From an uncultured Sphingomonas sp. (lineage in GTDB: Bacteria; Pseudomonadota; Alphaproteobacteria; Sphingomonadales; Sphingomonadaceae), in the NCBI RefSeq assembly GCF_936927845.1, contig NZ_CAKZHV010000011.1, positions 1 through 5,992 of the forward strand: a DNA stretch of 5,992 nt, given 5' to 3'. A program made the translations under genes and the position numbers. This document shows positions 1-5,649 of the stretch, in pieces. Every line of letters begins with the position of its first letter. Positions within the stretch are counted from its first letter, which is position 1. The notes under the pieces were generated by a model. It made no database searches, was not told the origin of the DNA, and worked only from the letters and a program-made list of their open reading frames with translations.

Positions 1-97
1 TGACTCGTCTCCGCTGCTGACAAATCCATCATCAGCATCTCAGATTCGAGCCTCCGAGGCTCCGGCAGTCATGGGGTCTAAGGGTCCGGCGTTAGCA

Positions 98-121
98 TGT
101 CATTCCGCCCCAAGCCGGACC
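98..121 (+). repeat. dispersed repeat, copy 1 (core TGTCATTCCGCCCC)
   Basis: This 24-base segment matches 5530-5553 in 22 of 24 positions and in the same orientation. Both copies begin TGTCATTCCGCCCC and end CCGGACC. Here the end is part of a perfect inverted repeat, GGTCCGGC (83-90) with GCCGGACC (114-121), so the element can fold into a hairpin with a 23-base loop. It is intergenic at both sites. An interspersed non-coding repeat is the most likely explanation. Confidence 0.6.
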
Positions 122-245
122 GATTACGGTGCATAGATCGCATGACGGGTTAGGTGACACCGCCTGATGGAATTACGCGGGGCAGGCGCCGTCACGCATA
201 CGCTCGTTTGCGGAGCGTCCCGTTTCTCCATGTCCAGCGGGCAGT

Positions 246-280
246 TTCGGGAAAGCGTATTCGGGAACAGGTTTCGGGAA
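246..280. repeat. three spaced copies of TTCGGGAA
   Basis: TTCGGGAA occurs at 246-253, 260-267 and 273-280, spaced 14 and 13 bases apart. The outer two are embedded in the longer shared string TTTCGGGAAAGC. The complement, TTCCCGAA, resembles the arm of the hairpin repeats elsewhere in the window. The 13-mer TTTCGGGAAAGCC (272-284) recurs inverted at 5479-5491. These are probably decayed or partial copies of the same repeat family. A binding-site cluster upstream of the peptidase gene is an alternative. Confidence 0.4.
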
Positions 281-326
281 AGCCGGTCGGTCACTACGGG
301 GCACGGGCTGTCCAACGCTCCGGCCG

Positions 327-351
327 TCTCGATGATCGTTCCCAATCGAGA
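327..351 (+). repeat. 25-base hairpin repeat, copy A
   Basis: The arms TCTCGAT (327-333) and ATCGAGA (345-351) pair perfectly around the 11-base loop GATCGTTCCCA. The copy matches 1797-1821 at 20 of 25 positions and 5038-5062 at 19 of 25, with no gaps. Relative to those copies, stem pair 3/23 is T-A here, C-G in copy B and T-G in copy D. Pair 6/20 is A-T here and T-A in copy D. Pairing has therefore been kept while the bases changed. The copy lies about 60 bases upstream of the peptidase start. Confidence 0.6.
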
Positions 352-414
352 AATGAACCAGCTCTAGTGTCTTGCTATGGCAATACACATTGATTATGGT
401 TTGGTGGAAAGGCG

Positions 415-1782
415 ATGGTTGAGACGTTGGCTGGTGGATTGATCCGATATACCTTGGGCGCGGCGCTGCTCGTGGTAGGCACTTCTGCCGCAGCAGCAGG
501 GCCTTGGGTGCCGATGGCAACGGCGGGCAAGGCTGCTGACGGTATCTGGCGCTCACGCGGCTACGGGCACATCCTCGTCGTGAGGAATGGAGTGCGTACG
601 ATCTACCATGTCGCCGGTGCGTTCTGTTATCGCGGTCAGGGTAGCCATCCCGACGACGATGCCTACCGCCTGGTGTCCATCAAAGGACAGAGCAGTCTCG
701 TATTTGCCGCCTCACCCGATAAGACCCACTATGCCTTCGATCGCATCGACGCTCTGCCGCGTCGCTGTACCGAGCAACGCAGATGGACGGCCCACGATAT
801 CGGGAGGGTTATCGCGGCGACGTTCGCCGACCTCTACCCCGGCTTCGGCCGGCGAGGCAGGACGCCAGCCGCTTTGACCGCCGCCCTTGCGACTACGGAC
901 GCTTCAGCTCCCGGCACGGCCTTTTTCAAGCAAACCACTCGGGCGCTCGCCAGCCTAGATGATGCCCATGTCGGTTTGCAGGCCAGGATCGACGGCGTAG
1001 ATCATGATTTCGAGGGCGGCGAAGCTCGGACCGTCGTGAGCGCCCGAGCCGATCCGGCATTGGGTCCCGATCCCGCGCAGCGGGAACGGGCTTGGTCGAA
1101 GTCGTACCGTGAGGGGATCACTAGCCTGCTCGATGGCGGCGGGCGCCAAGTCGCCAACCGCCGCATCCTGTGGGGGACGATCGGGCAGATCGGCTATATC
1201 AACATCGTCTCCATGGGCGCGTTCGATAAGGATGCGCCCCCTGATGACACGAAGGCGCTGGATGCCGCGCTGGACGAGGCTCTTGCCGCCTTTCAGGGGC
1301 TTCCCGGCATGATCGTGGATGTCACGAATAACCGTGGCGGGTACGACGCGATCAGCCTCCATATCGCCAGTCGGTTCGCGGCAGGGCGACGGCTAGCCTT
1401 TTCGAAACGGGCCATCGGGGCGAACGGCCCTTACCAACGGTTTGAGGTCGTGCCGTCTGAGCGTATTCACTTTCTCGGCAAGGTCGCGTTGCTGACCAGC
1501 GACGTGACAGTCAGCGCGGGCGAAACCTTCACCCTCGCAATGCGGGCGTTACCGAACGTGGTGCAGATCGGCGGCCGAACCCGAGGTGCGTTGTCCGATC
1601 AGCTTACCAAGCCCCTTCCGAACGGTTGGACGCTCACGTTACCCGCGGAGGATTACCGCGATCCCGATGGACGTTCGGCGGAAGGAGTCGGTATTGACCC
1701 CGCACGATCCTTATCCCCCTTCAATCCCGACCATCGGACCATGATTCAACAGGTCGTGCAGGGCCTGTTACTTCGCAGCTAA
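415..1782 (+). CDS. exported S41-family serine peptidase
   Basis: 455 residues. The N-terminus has a short basic n-region (R11) and a hydrophobic stretch at about 13-23. It is followed by an Ala-rich signal peptidase I-type site near residue 28 (SAAAA before GPW), so the protein is probably periplasmic or secreted. Residues about 40-115 form a separate N-terminal domain of unknown role. The S41 core shows LDDAHVG (181-187), VDVTNNRGG (301-309), TSDVTVSAGET (361-371) and SAEGVGIDP (421-429). By analogy with tricorn-type S41 enzymes, I infer a triad of His185, Ser367 (in SAGE) and Glu423. I see no clear PDZ domain, unlike the carboxy-terminal processing proteases of the same clan. The ATG at 415 is preceded by GGAAAGG (406-412), only two bases away, so the exact start is less certain; TTG at 427 is an alternative. 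The gene stands alone and converges on the SDR gene. The substrate is unknown. Confidence 0.88.
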   Translation: MVETLAGGLIRYTLGAALLVVGTSAAAAGPWVPMATAGKAADGIWRSRGYGHILVVRNGVRTIYHVAGAFCYRGQGSHPDDDAYRLVSIKGQSSLVFAASPDKTHYAFDRIDALPRRCTEQRRWTAHDIGRVIAATFADLYPGFGRRGRTPAALTAALATTDASAPGTAFFKQTTRALASLDDAHVGLQARIDGVDHDFEGGEARTVVSARADPALGPDPAQRERAWSKSYREGITSLLDGGGRQVANRRILWGTIGQIGYINIVSMGAFDKDAPPDDTKALDAALDEALAAFQGLPGMIVDVTNNRGGYDAISLHIASRFAAGRRLAFSKRAIGANGPYQRFEVVPSERIHFLGKVALLTSDVTVSAGETFTLAMRALPNVVQIGGRTRGALSDQLTKPLPNGWTLTLPAEDYRDPDGRSAEGVGIDPARSLSPFNPDHRTMIQQVVQGLLLRS

Positions 1783-1897
1783 GCGGGTCTTCGGTTTCCC
1801 GATCAACGATCCCAATCGGGAATGCCCATCCCGAGTTCCATGATGTATCGAGGCGCGACCCTGCGAGCGTCCTTTGCTGCCGATGCCTGACGCGGAG
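1783..1897. other. convergent intergenic gap
   Basis: This gap lies between the stop of the plus-strand peptidase gene and the stop of the minus-strand SDR gene. It holds hairpin repeat copy B (1796-1822). A second hairpin (1886-1902) runs over its right edge and covers the SDR stop codon. Neither hairpin is followed by a T-run on either strand, so they are not classical intrinsic terminators. One or both may still act in 3'-end formation for the two converging transcripts. Confidence 0.5.
1796..1822 (+). repeat. hairpin repeat, copy B, between converging genes
   Basis: TTCCCGAT (1796-1803) pairs perfectly with ATCGGGAA (1815-1822) around the 11-base loop CAACGATCCCA. The central 25 bases (1797-1821) match copy A at 20 of 25 positions, in the same stem register. 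The copy starts 14 bases after the peptidase stop codon. It may help stabilise or terminate that transcript, but its close relatives upstream of the peptidase gene and elsewhere argue for a dispersed element first. Confidence 0.6.
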
Positions 1898-1902
1898 TCA
1901 GG
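1886..1902. terminator. hairpin over the SDR stop codon, possible terminator
   Basis: CCTGAC (1886-1891) and GTCAGG (1897-1902) form a perfect 6-base stem with a 5-base loop. The stop codon of the minus-strand SDR gene (1898-1900) lies inside one arm. There is no downstream T-run on the minus strand, so intrinsic termination is only a weak possibility. It could instead be a chance palindrome or a 3'-end stabilising structure. Confidence 0.25.
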
Positions 1903-2671
1903 ACGGAAGTTCGATCTTGCTGAACGCGGCACATCGGTCGAGAAGCCGACGCGCCAGGGCGGGATCGTGCGCCTCCGGGTTGGCCGCCCGCTCCTCCAGG
2001 TGATAAAAATAGCGGCCAGATCGCATCGCCGCGGGATCGTTGGAGACCGCCAGCCAAGCTTGGGTGCGATGTGCCTGGTCCATGTCGTCGGGCGCGCCCG
2101 CACCGCCCATCCGCGTCGGTACCCACCCCGGCTCCAGCGCGTTCGAGATCGTATCCGGCCATTGTCGCGCGATGGCGAAGGCCAGCATCGCATCGTACAA
2201 CTTGCTCTCGGCGTAGGCGGTCGAGCCATTCCAACGGCGCCGCTCCCAAAGCATGTCGTCGATCTCCGTGCGGACATGGTGGTGCATACCTGAGCTGAGA
2301 TAGATCAACCGTCGCGGCCGATGCATCAGCGCGGTCAGAGCGTAGGGCGCCAGCACATTGGTCGCGAACAGGGCTGGAAGCCCGTCCGCCGTGATGTCGC
2401 GGCGCGGTTCGCGGTAGCCGATCGCGACGTTGTGGATCACCGCGTCGAACGATCCAAACGCGTTCACCTGCGCCGCGACCGCCCGCATCCCGGCCAGCGT
2501 CGCAACATCCCCTTCCACCATACCGGCCACAGCCGGCAGAGCGGCGCGCGTAGCCGCCGCCCTCGCCGCGTCGCGAGCATGAAGGACGACCTCATGCCCG
2601 CCTTCCGCGAGCAATTGCCCGGTCATGAGGCCCAGCCCTTGGGCGGAGCCGGTAATGAAGATGCGCGCCAT
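1898..2671 (-). CDS. SDR family NAD(P)-dependent oxidoreductase
   Basis: 257 residues, typical of a classical short-chain dehydrogenase/reductase. The Rossmann nucleotide motif TGxxxGxG is present as TGSAQGLG (residues 7-14). An acidic GDV at 54-56 fits the adenine-binding position. The usual NNAG is replaced by HNVA (80-83). Asn105 (ATN) fits the structural or catalytic Asn. The active site has Ser126/Ser127 (YLSSG) and Tyr153-x-x-x-Lys157 (YAESK), followed by PG at 181-182. All four catalytic positions are filled, so it should be active; the substrate is unknown. I place the start at 2671, not at the in-frame ATG at 2698. A strong AAGGAGGT on the minus strand (2676-2683) lies four bases before this ATG, and the protein then begins directly with the Rossmann strand MARIFITG. 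It follows the NmrA-like gene after 11 bases, so the two form an operon. Confidence 0.88.
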   Translation of the reverse strand: MARIFITGSAQGLGLMTGQLLAEGGHEVVLHARDAARAAATRAALPAVAGMVEGDVATLAGMRAVAAQVNAFGSFDAVIHNVAIGYREPRRDITADGLPALFATNVLAPYALTALMHRPRRLIYLSSGMHHHVRTEIDDMLWERRRWNGSTAYAESKLYDAMLAFAIARQWPDTISNALEPGWVPTRMGGAGAPDDMDQAHRTQAWLAVSNDPAAMRSGRYFYHLEERAANPEAHDPALARRLLDRCAAFSKIELPS

Positions 2672-2675
2672 GATG

Positions 2676-2683
2676 ACCTCCTT
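2676..2683 (-). promoter_or_regulatory. strong ribosome binding site deciding the SDR start
   Basis: The minus strand reads AAGGAGGT, an excellent anti-16S match. It is four bases from the ATG at 2671 and overlaps the last base of the upstream TGA stop (2683-2685). This favours the 2671 start over the ATG at 2698. The layout suggests that ribosomes finishing the NmrA-like gene can re-initiate on the SDR gene. Confidence 0.75.
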
Positions 2684-3552
2684 CAGCTCCGCGCACAAAG
2701 GTCGGAGACGACCTCTGCCATATCGACGGTACCGACCGCCGGTTCGATGCCGGCGCCCTCGCCGGCAAATTCAATCCAGCCTTCGTTGAAGCCGTCGAGC
2801 ATCGCCATGCGCGCCTGCGGGTGTCGCATTCCCTCGGCGCGGAAGCGTGCTTCCCATGTCGCGCGTGCCACGGGCACCGCCTGCACCGGCCGGCCAAGTG
2901 CCTCCGAGAATGCTGCAGCAAGGTCGTCCGGGCTGACCTTGCGGGGACCACGCAACTCGACGACGCGACGCTTCTGCAAATCTCCCCGCAGCAGTTCGGC
3001 CGCAACGCGGCCGATGTCGCGCACGCTCACCATGTCGATGGCACGGTCGGTCGGTTGCAGAAAGCTGTCGATCGCGCCTTCCCGCGCAGCGGCCACGTCC
3101 CACGCCGCATTCTCGATGAACCAGGCGGGGCGCAGGAAGGCGATCGGGACGCCGGGGTTGACCAAATCCTGCTCCAGCAGCCCGGCGTTGTTGAGCAGGT
3201 TGAAGCGGTCGATCTGGGCGCCAATGCTCGACAGGGCGACGACGCGGCCAGGCCGGGCATCGGCCAGCGCGCCAGCATAGGCGGCGACCATTGTGCGCGC
3301 AGCGGGGAAGCCCGGCGCAGGATCGTAGTCGGGCGGTACCATCAGGAAGGTGCCCGACGTTCCCGCCAGCGCCGCGGCGAGGCCTGCACGGTCCGTGGCG
3401 TCAGCGACGACCGCCACCTCGCACCCATACGCCGCCCAGGCCGCCCCCTTGTCTTCGTGGCGGACGACGGCACGAACTCGCTCACCCGCCTCCAGCAGGG
3501 CACGGGCGACTTCACCACCTACCTGACCCGTAATGCCCGTGACTGCGAACAT
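2683..3552 (-). CDS. NmrA-like NAD(P)-binding protein (atypical SDR)
   Basis: 289 residues, normal for the NmrA / quinone-oxidoreductase-2-like group of atypical short-chain reductases. The N-terminus starts at once with the dinucleotide-binding motif TGITGQVG (residues 5-12). Arg31 sits at the end of the second strand, a position that favours NADP(H). LSSIGAQ (108-114) and LRPAWFIEN (140-148) match the family's conserved middle. VSVRDIGRVAAELL (175-188) is also typical. The YxxxK catalytic pair of classical SDRs is not seen, as expected here. The role is either reduction of quinones or enones, or redox sensing; the sequence does not decide which. The start at 3552 has AAGGGAG (minus strand, 3559-3565) six bases upstream. 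It is the first gene of a two-gene operon with the SDR gene and diverges from the LysR-type regulator gene. Confidence 0.87.
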   Translation of the reverse strand: MFAVTGITGQVGGEVARALLEAGERVRAVVRHEDKGAAWAAYGCEVAVVADATDRAGLAAALAGTSGTFLMVPPDYDPAPGFPAARTMVAAYAGALADARPGRVVALSSIGAQIDRFNLLNNAGLLEQDLVNPGVPIAFLRPAWFIENAAWDVAAAREGAIDSFLQPTDRAIDMVSVRDIGRVAAELLRGDLQKRRVVELRGPRKVSPDDLAAAFSEALGRPVQAVPVARATWEARFRAEGMRHPQARMAMLDGFNEGWIEFAGEGAGIEPAVGTVDMAEVVSDLCARS

Positions 3553-3653
3553 GACCGTCTCCCTTCAATCGTCAGGACGAATTAGGCCATGGCAGACCTG
3601 TGCGTTAGACGGGTGTCACTCACAAAGCCTTTGACAGGAGGCAAAGATCACCG
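3553..3653. promoter_or_regulatory. divergent promoter/operator region
   Basis: A 101-base gap lies between the divergently transcribed NmrA-like and LysR-type genes. LysR-type regulators commonly bind such gaps to control both sides, so this is the probable operator region. It contains the palindrome GCCATGGC (3586-3593), preceded by a T and followed by an A in T-N11-A spacing (3582 and 3594). This is only weakly suggestive of a LysR box. No -35/-10 pair can be assigned with confidence. The TTGACA at 3631-3636 lies too close to the LysR start codon to be its -35 element. Confidence 0.5.
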
Positions 3654-4595
3654 ATGCGTGACACCAGACTGCTGGCAGACATCGGCACACTCGTCGCCGT
3701 CGTTGAGGCGGGTAGCTTTTCGGGCGGCGCCCGGTCGTTAGGGCTGACGCCGTCCGGCGCCAGTCGGGCGGTGGCGCGACTGGAGGGCCGAATCGGCGCC
3801 CGGCTGCTCGACCGGACAACGCGCAGCTTGCGCCTGACGGAGGCAGGGCAGCGCCTTCACACGCTGGCGCGGCCCCACCTCGCCGGGCTGGAGGAGGCGG
3901 CGACGATTGCGAGCGGTGTGGCGCAGGTCGTGTCCGGCCGCGTCAGGGTCGCGATCAATTCGATCGTGCTGCGACACCTGATCGCGCCGGCCTTGCCAAC
4001 CCTCGCCGACCGTCATCCGGGCTTGCATGTCGAGTTCGTCGTGGGTGACGCCGGCGACCTGACCCGGAGCGGCATTGATCTTGCGCTGCGCTTCGGGCCC
4101 CAGCCGTCGTCGGCAATGGCGTCGCGGCACCTGTTAGATACTCGGGTGCTGACGGTGGCCGCGCCCGGCTATGTCGCACGCCATGGTCGCCCGGAGACGC
4201 CCGCAGACTTGGCGGACCATGACTGCCTCCACTTCGTCGATCCGCAGCGGGACCGGCCATTCGAGTGGGAGTTCCGCCGCGACGGCGATACCCGGTCGGT
4301 CGCGGTGACGGGGCGCTATACCTTCGTTGATGTGGAAGCGATGGTAGTAGCCGCCTGCGCCAGCGCTGGCATCGCGCAGGTTCTGGCCCTCGGTACGGAG
4401 CGATTGGTTGCGGATGGCACGCTGATCGACCTGTTCCCGGACTGGCCGGGCGAGGTGTTTCCGCTCTACGCGGTTCGGCCCTCCCGCCGGCTCGCCCCGG
4501 CCGCGATCGAGGCGTTCATAGCCTTCTGCGTCGAGGTGGTTGCAACAACCCCGGTGGATAAGGTTACGGGGCGAGACGAAAGGACCCACACATGA
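3654..4595 (+). CDS. LysR-family transcriptional regulator
   Basis: 313 residues, near the usual length of about 300. The N-terminal winged helix-turn-helix spans about residues 5-63. Its signature is FVAVVEAGSFSGGA-like: here LVAVVEAGSFSGGARSLG (13-30), then TPSGASRAVARLE (32-44) and LLDRTTRSLRLTEAG (51-65). A linker helix follows to about 90, then the periplasmic-binding-like effector domain (about 92-297). GIDLALRFG (140-148) and the PGYVARHGRP/DLADHDCLHF region are typical of the AaeR/DsdC-like subgroup of single-gene regulators. AGGAGG (3636-3641) lies 12 bases before the ATG, slightly far but usable. It is divergent from the NmrA-SDR operon, its most likely target. The last four bases overlap the VOC start (ATGA). 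The inducer is unknown. Confidence 0.92.
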   Translation: MRDTRLLADIGTLVAVVEAGSFSGGARSLGLTPSGASRAVARLEGRIGARLLDRTTRSLRLTEAGQRLHTLARPHLAGLEEAATIASGVAQVVSGRVRVAINSIVLRHLIAPALPTLADRHPGLHVEFVVGDAGDLTRSGIDLALRFGPQPSSAMASRHLLDTRVLTVAAPGYVARHGRPETPADLADHDCLHFVDPQRDRPFEWEFRRDGDTRSVAVTGRYTFVDVEAMVVAACASAGIAQVLALGTERLVADGTLIDLFPDWPGEVFPLYAVRPSRRLAPAAIEAFIAFCVEVVATTPVDKVTGRDERTHT

Positions 4596-4990
4596 AGGTG
4601 GAAGCGTTCGATCACATCGTGCTCAACGTGCGCGATGTGGAGGTTTCGGCGGCTTGGTACGCAAAGGCGCTCGGCATGGGCCGCCGGGATGCCGAGGCCG
4701 ACAACGGGTCGACCCGGACGAGCATGATGTTCGGCGCCACCAAGATCAACCTGCGCCCCGTCTCCGTCTCCCAGGAGGCGTGGTTCACCGCGCGCACCCC
4801 CTCGCCGGGCAGCGCGGACCTGTGCTTCCTGACGGAAACCCCGCCCTGCACCGTGGCCGACCACTTCACGGCAATAGGCGTAGCGATCGAACAGGGCCCT
4901 GTGACCGAGAAAGGCGCGCGAGGCGCGATCCGCTCCGTCTACGTCCGCGATCCGGACGGTAACCTGATCGAAGTCTCCTCGTACGAATGA
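4592..4990 (+). CDS. VOC family (glyoxalase-fold) protein
   Basis: 132 residues, the normal size of a single-unit vicinal-oxygen-chelate protein. It has two beta-alpha-beta-beta-beta halves, about 5-55 and 72-131. The first half begins FDHIVLNVRDVEVSAAWY (6-23). The second begins with GSADLCF (73-79) and ends RDPDGNLIEVSSYE (119-132). His8 and Glu127 are at the usual metal-ligand positions. Asp76 sits where many family members carry another ligand. The pattern resembles the STM3117-like group of VOC proteins, which is an impression from the motifs only. The family includes glyoxalases, dioxygenases and antibiotic-resistance proteins, so the reaction is open. AAAGGA (4579-4584) is seven bases from the ATG. 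The ATGA overlap with the LysR gene indicates co-transcription and coupled translation. Confidence 0.88.
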   Translation: MKVEAFDHIVLNVRDVEVSAAWYAKALGMGRRDAEADNGSTRTSMMFGATKINLRPVSVSQEAWFTARTPSPGSADLCFLTETPPCTVADHFTAIGVAIEQGPVTEKGARGAIRSVYVRDPDGNLIEVSSYE

Positions 4991-4997
4991 AGCCTTC

Positions 4998-5072
4998 GCT
5001 TTCCCGCTTGACCATCCTAATGGGAAAGCCGCGGCCGTCTCGTTGGTGGTTCCCCAACGGGAAGGCGAGACG
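4998..5072. repeat. paired hairpin repeats (copies C and D) after the VOC gene
   Basis: Two inverted repeats follow the VOC stop codon in close tandem. In copy C, GCTTTCCC (4998-5005) pairs perfectly with GGGAAAGC (5022-5029) around 16 bases. Its core (5002-5025) is a diverged relative of copy B. In copy D (5038-5062), TCTCGTTGG pairs with CCAACGGGA through nine pairs, one of them G-T, around a 7-base loop. An alternative longer fold joins CGTCTCG (5036-5042) with CGAGACG (5066-5072) and encloses a TTCCC-CAAC-GGGAA hairpin. There is no T-run, so it is not a classical terminator, although it may protect the 3' end of the LysR-VOC transcript. Confidence 0.6.
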
Positions 5073-5116
5073 TTGTGTCGGGAATATGCTACGACAATCC
5101 GTAAAGGAGCCGGTCT

Positions 5117-5458
5117 ATGGGTATGCTGGTCGTTTCGGCAGTTTTTGTCGTGATACTTTCTGCCTTAGCTTACCGCGCGAACATACGCTTTCGTAACGAG
5201 CGCCGACTTCCAATGCAGTGGGGGATCACAGGGGCAGTAAACTGGTCCGCGCCCCGATCCGTTGCGCTTGCCTTCATACCGATCTTGGCAATCGGCGTTC
5301 TTGGCTTTCAGGTATTCATGGCATTGAATGTTCCTGCCCGAGCCGGGCAGGAGGCACTTGTATTCCCCGTGCTGGTCGGAACCGGTGCCACACTTGTCGC
5401 GGTGCAGCTTCTGCACCTTTGGTTGATCGAGAGGACTTTGCGCCACAACGCCGGGTAG
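5117..5458 (+). CDS. small membrane protein with three predicted segments
   Basis: 113 residues. Three hydrophobic segments are visible at about 3-19, 48-70 and 82-105. A basic loop after the first (RANIRFRNERR, 20-30) suggests that this loop faces the cytoplasm. RLPMQWGITGAVNWSAPR (30-47) resembles the loop of DUF1648/SdpI-type small membrane proteins, in which a Pro-Met-x-Trp / Gly / Ala-Pro-Arg pattern recurs. That similarity is a recollection and has not been searched. The function is not known. AAAGGAG (5103-5109) lies seven bases before the ATG, a clear ribosome binding site. The gap of 126 bases from the VOC gene contains the paired hairpins, so it is probably a separate transcription unit. 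Confidence 0.8.
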   Translation: MGMLVVSAVFVVILSALAYRANIRFRNERRLPMQWGITGAVNWSAPRSVALAFIPILAIGVLGFQVFMALNVPARAGQEALVFPVLVGTGATLVAVQLLHLWLIERTLRHNAG

Positions 5459-5483
5459 GTCTTGCTCGCTCGACAGGTGGCTT

Positions 5484-5516
5484 TCCCGAAATTCGATCCC
5501 ATGCGAGACGGGATCG
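5484..5516 (+). repeat. diverged hairpin repeat copy E
   Basis: 5484-5508 matches copy B (1797-1821) at 18 of 25 positions, including TCCCGA at the start and CGATCCCA in the centre. Its ancestral stem has two mismatched pairs (3/23 and 6/20). An alternative perfect stem exists instead: CGATCCC (5494-5500) with GGGATCG (5510-5516) around nine bases. It begins about 25 bases after the stop codon of the membrane protein gene. A role in 3'-end formation is possible, but there is no T-run. Confidence 0.45.
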
Positions 5517-5529
5517 CTATGCGTTGGGG

Positions 5530-5553
5530 TGTCATTCCGCCCCCAACCGGACC
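5530..5553 (+). repeat. dispersed repeat, copy 2 (core TGTCATTCCGCCCC)
   Basis: This is the second copy of the 24-base repeat at 98-121, with 22 of 24 positions identical and the same orientation. The flanks again allow a hairpin, but with different arms. Here GTTGGGG (5523-5529) pairs perfectly with CCCCAAC (5541-5547) around the 11-base loop TGTCATTCCGC. Confidence 0.6.
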
Positions 5554-5649
5554 CGGCCACCAGCGGCGCATTTTTCAACAGCCCCGGTCGTGTTCCTCGC
5601 TGATCGACCGTGAAATGAAACCTTGTCGTAATCACAACAAACCGCTGGC

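Larger units (their letters stand above)
1..414. other. non-coding flank with repeats and hairpins
   Basis: No convincing gene is seen in this stretch. The short open frames have no good ribosome binding site and read through the repeats. It contains a repeat with the core TGTCATTCCGCCCC at 98-121. It also has a perfect 6-base hairpin, ACGCTC (200-205) with GAGCGT (213-218), and three spaced copies of TTCGGGAA at 246-253, 260-267 and 273-280. A 25-base hairpin repeat lies at 327-351. The more AT-rich stretch at about 364-402, just before the peptidase gene, is the likeliest place for its promoter, but no clear -35/-10 pair can be assigned. Confidence 0.6.

Noticed and set aside
1..38. Minus-strand open frame starting at ATG 38 (MLMMDLSAAETS) and running off the left edge
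   Set aside because: Only 12 codons are visible, GGAGG is 12 bases from the ATG and no motif is recognisable. It may be the start of a real gene but cannot be supported from this window.
154..393. Short plus-strand open frames before the peptidase gene
   Set aside because: They have no ribosome binding site, their composition is rich in Arg and Ser as in shadow frames, and they run through the TTCGGGAA and hairpin repeats.
327..1821. Copies A and B as target-site or terminal repeats of a mobile element carrying the S41 gene
   Set aside because: They flank the gene in direct orientation, but further copies occur at 5002-5508 with no cargo between them, and no transposase or terminal inverted repeat is present. 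A dispersed hairpin repeat explains them better.
1768..2277. Long open frames overlapping the SDR, NmrA, LysR and VOC genes on other frames or strands
   Set aside because: They are typical shadows in GC-rich DNA. The genes kept have family motifs, good ribosome binding sites and tight operon spacing; the shadows have none of these.
3631..3636. TTGACA as a -35 promoter element for the LysR gene
   Set aside because: It overlaps the Shine-Dalgarno region and is only 17 bases from the start codon, leaving no room for a -10 element and a transcription start.
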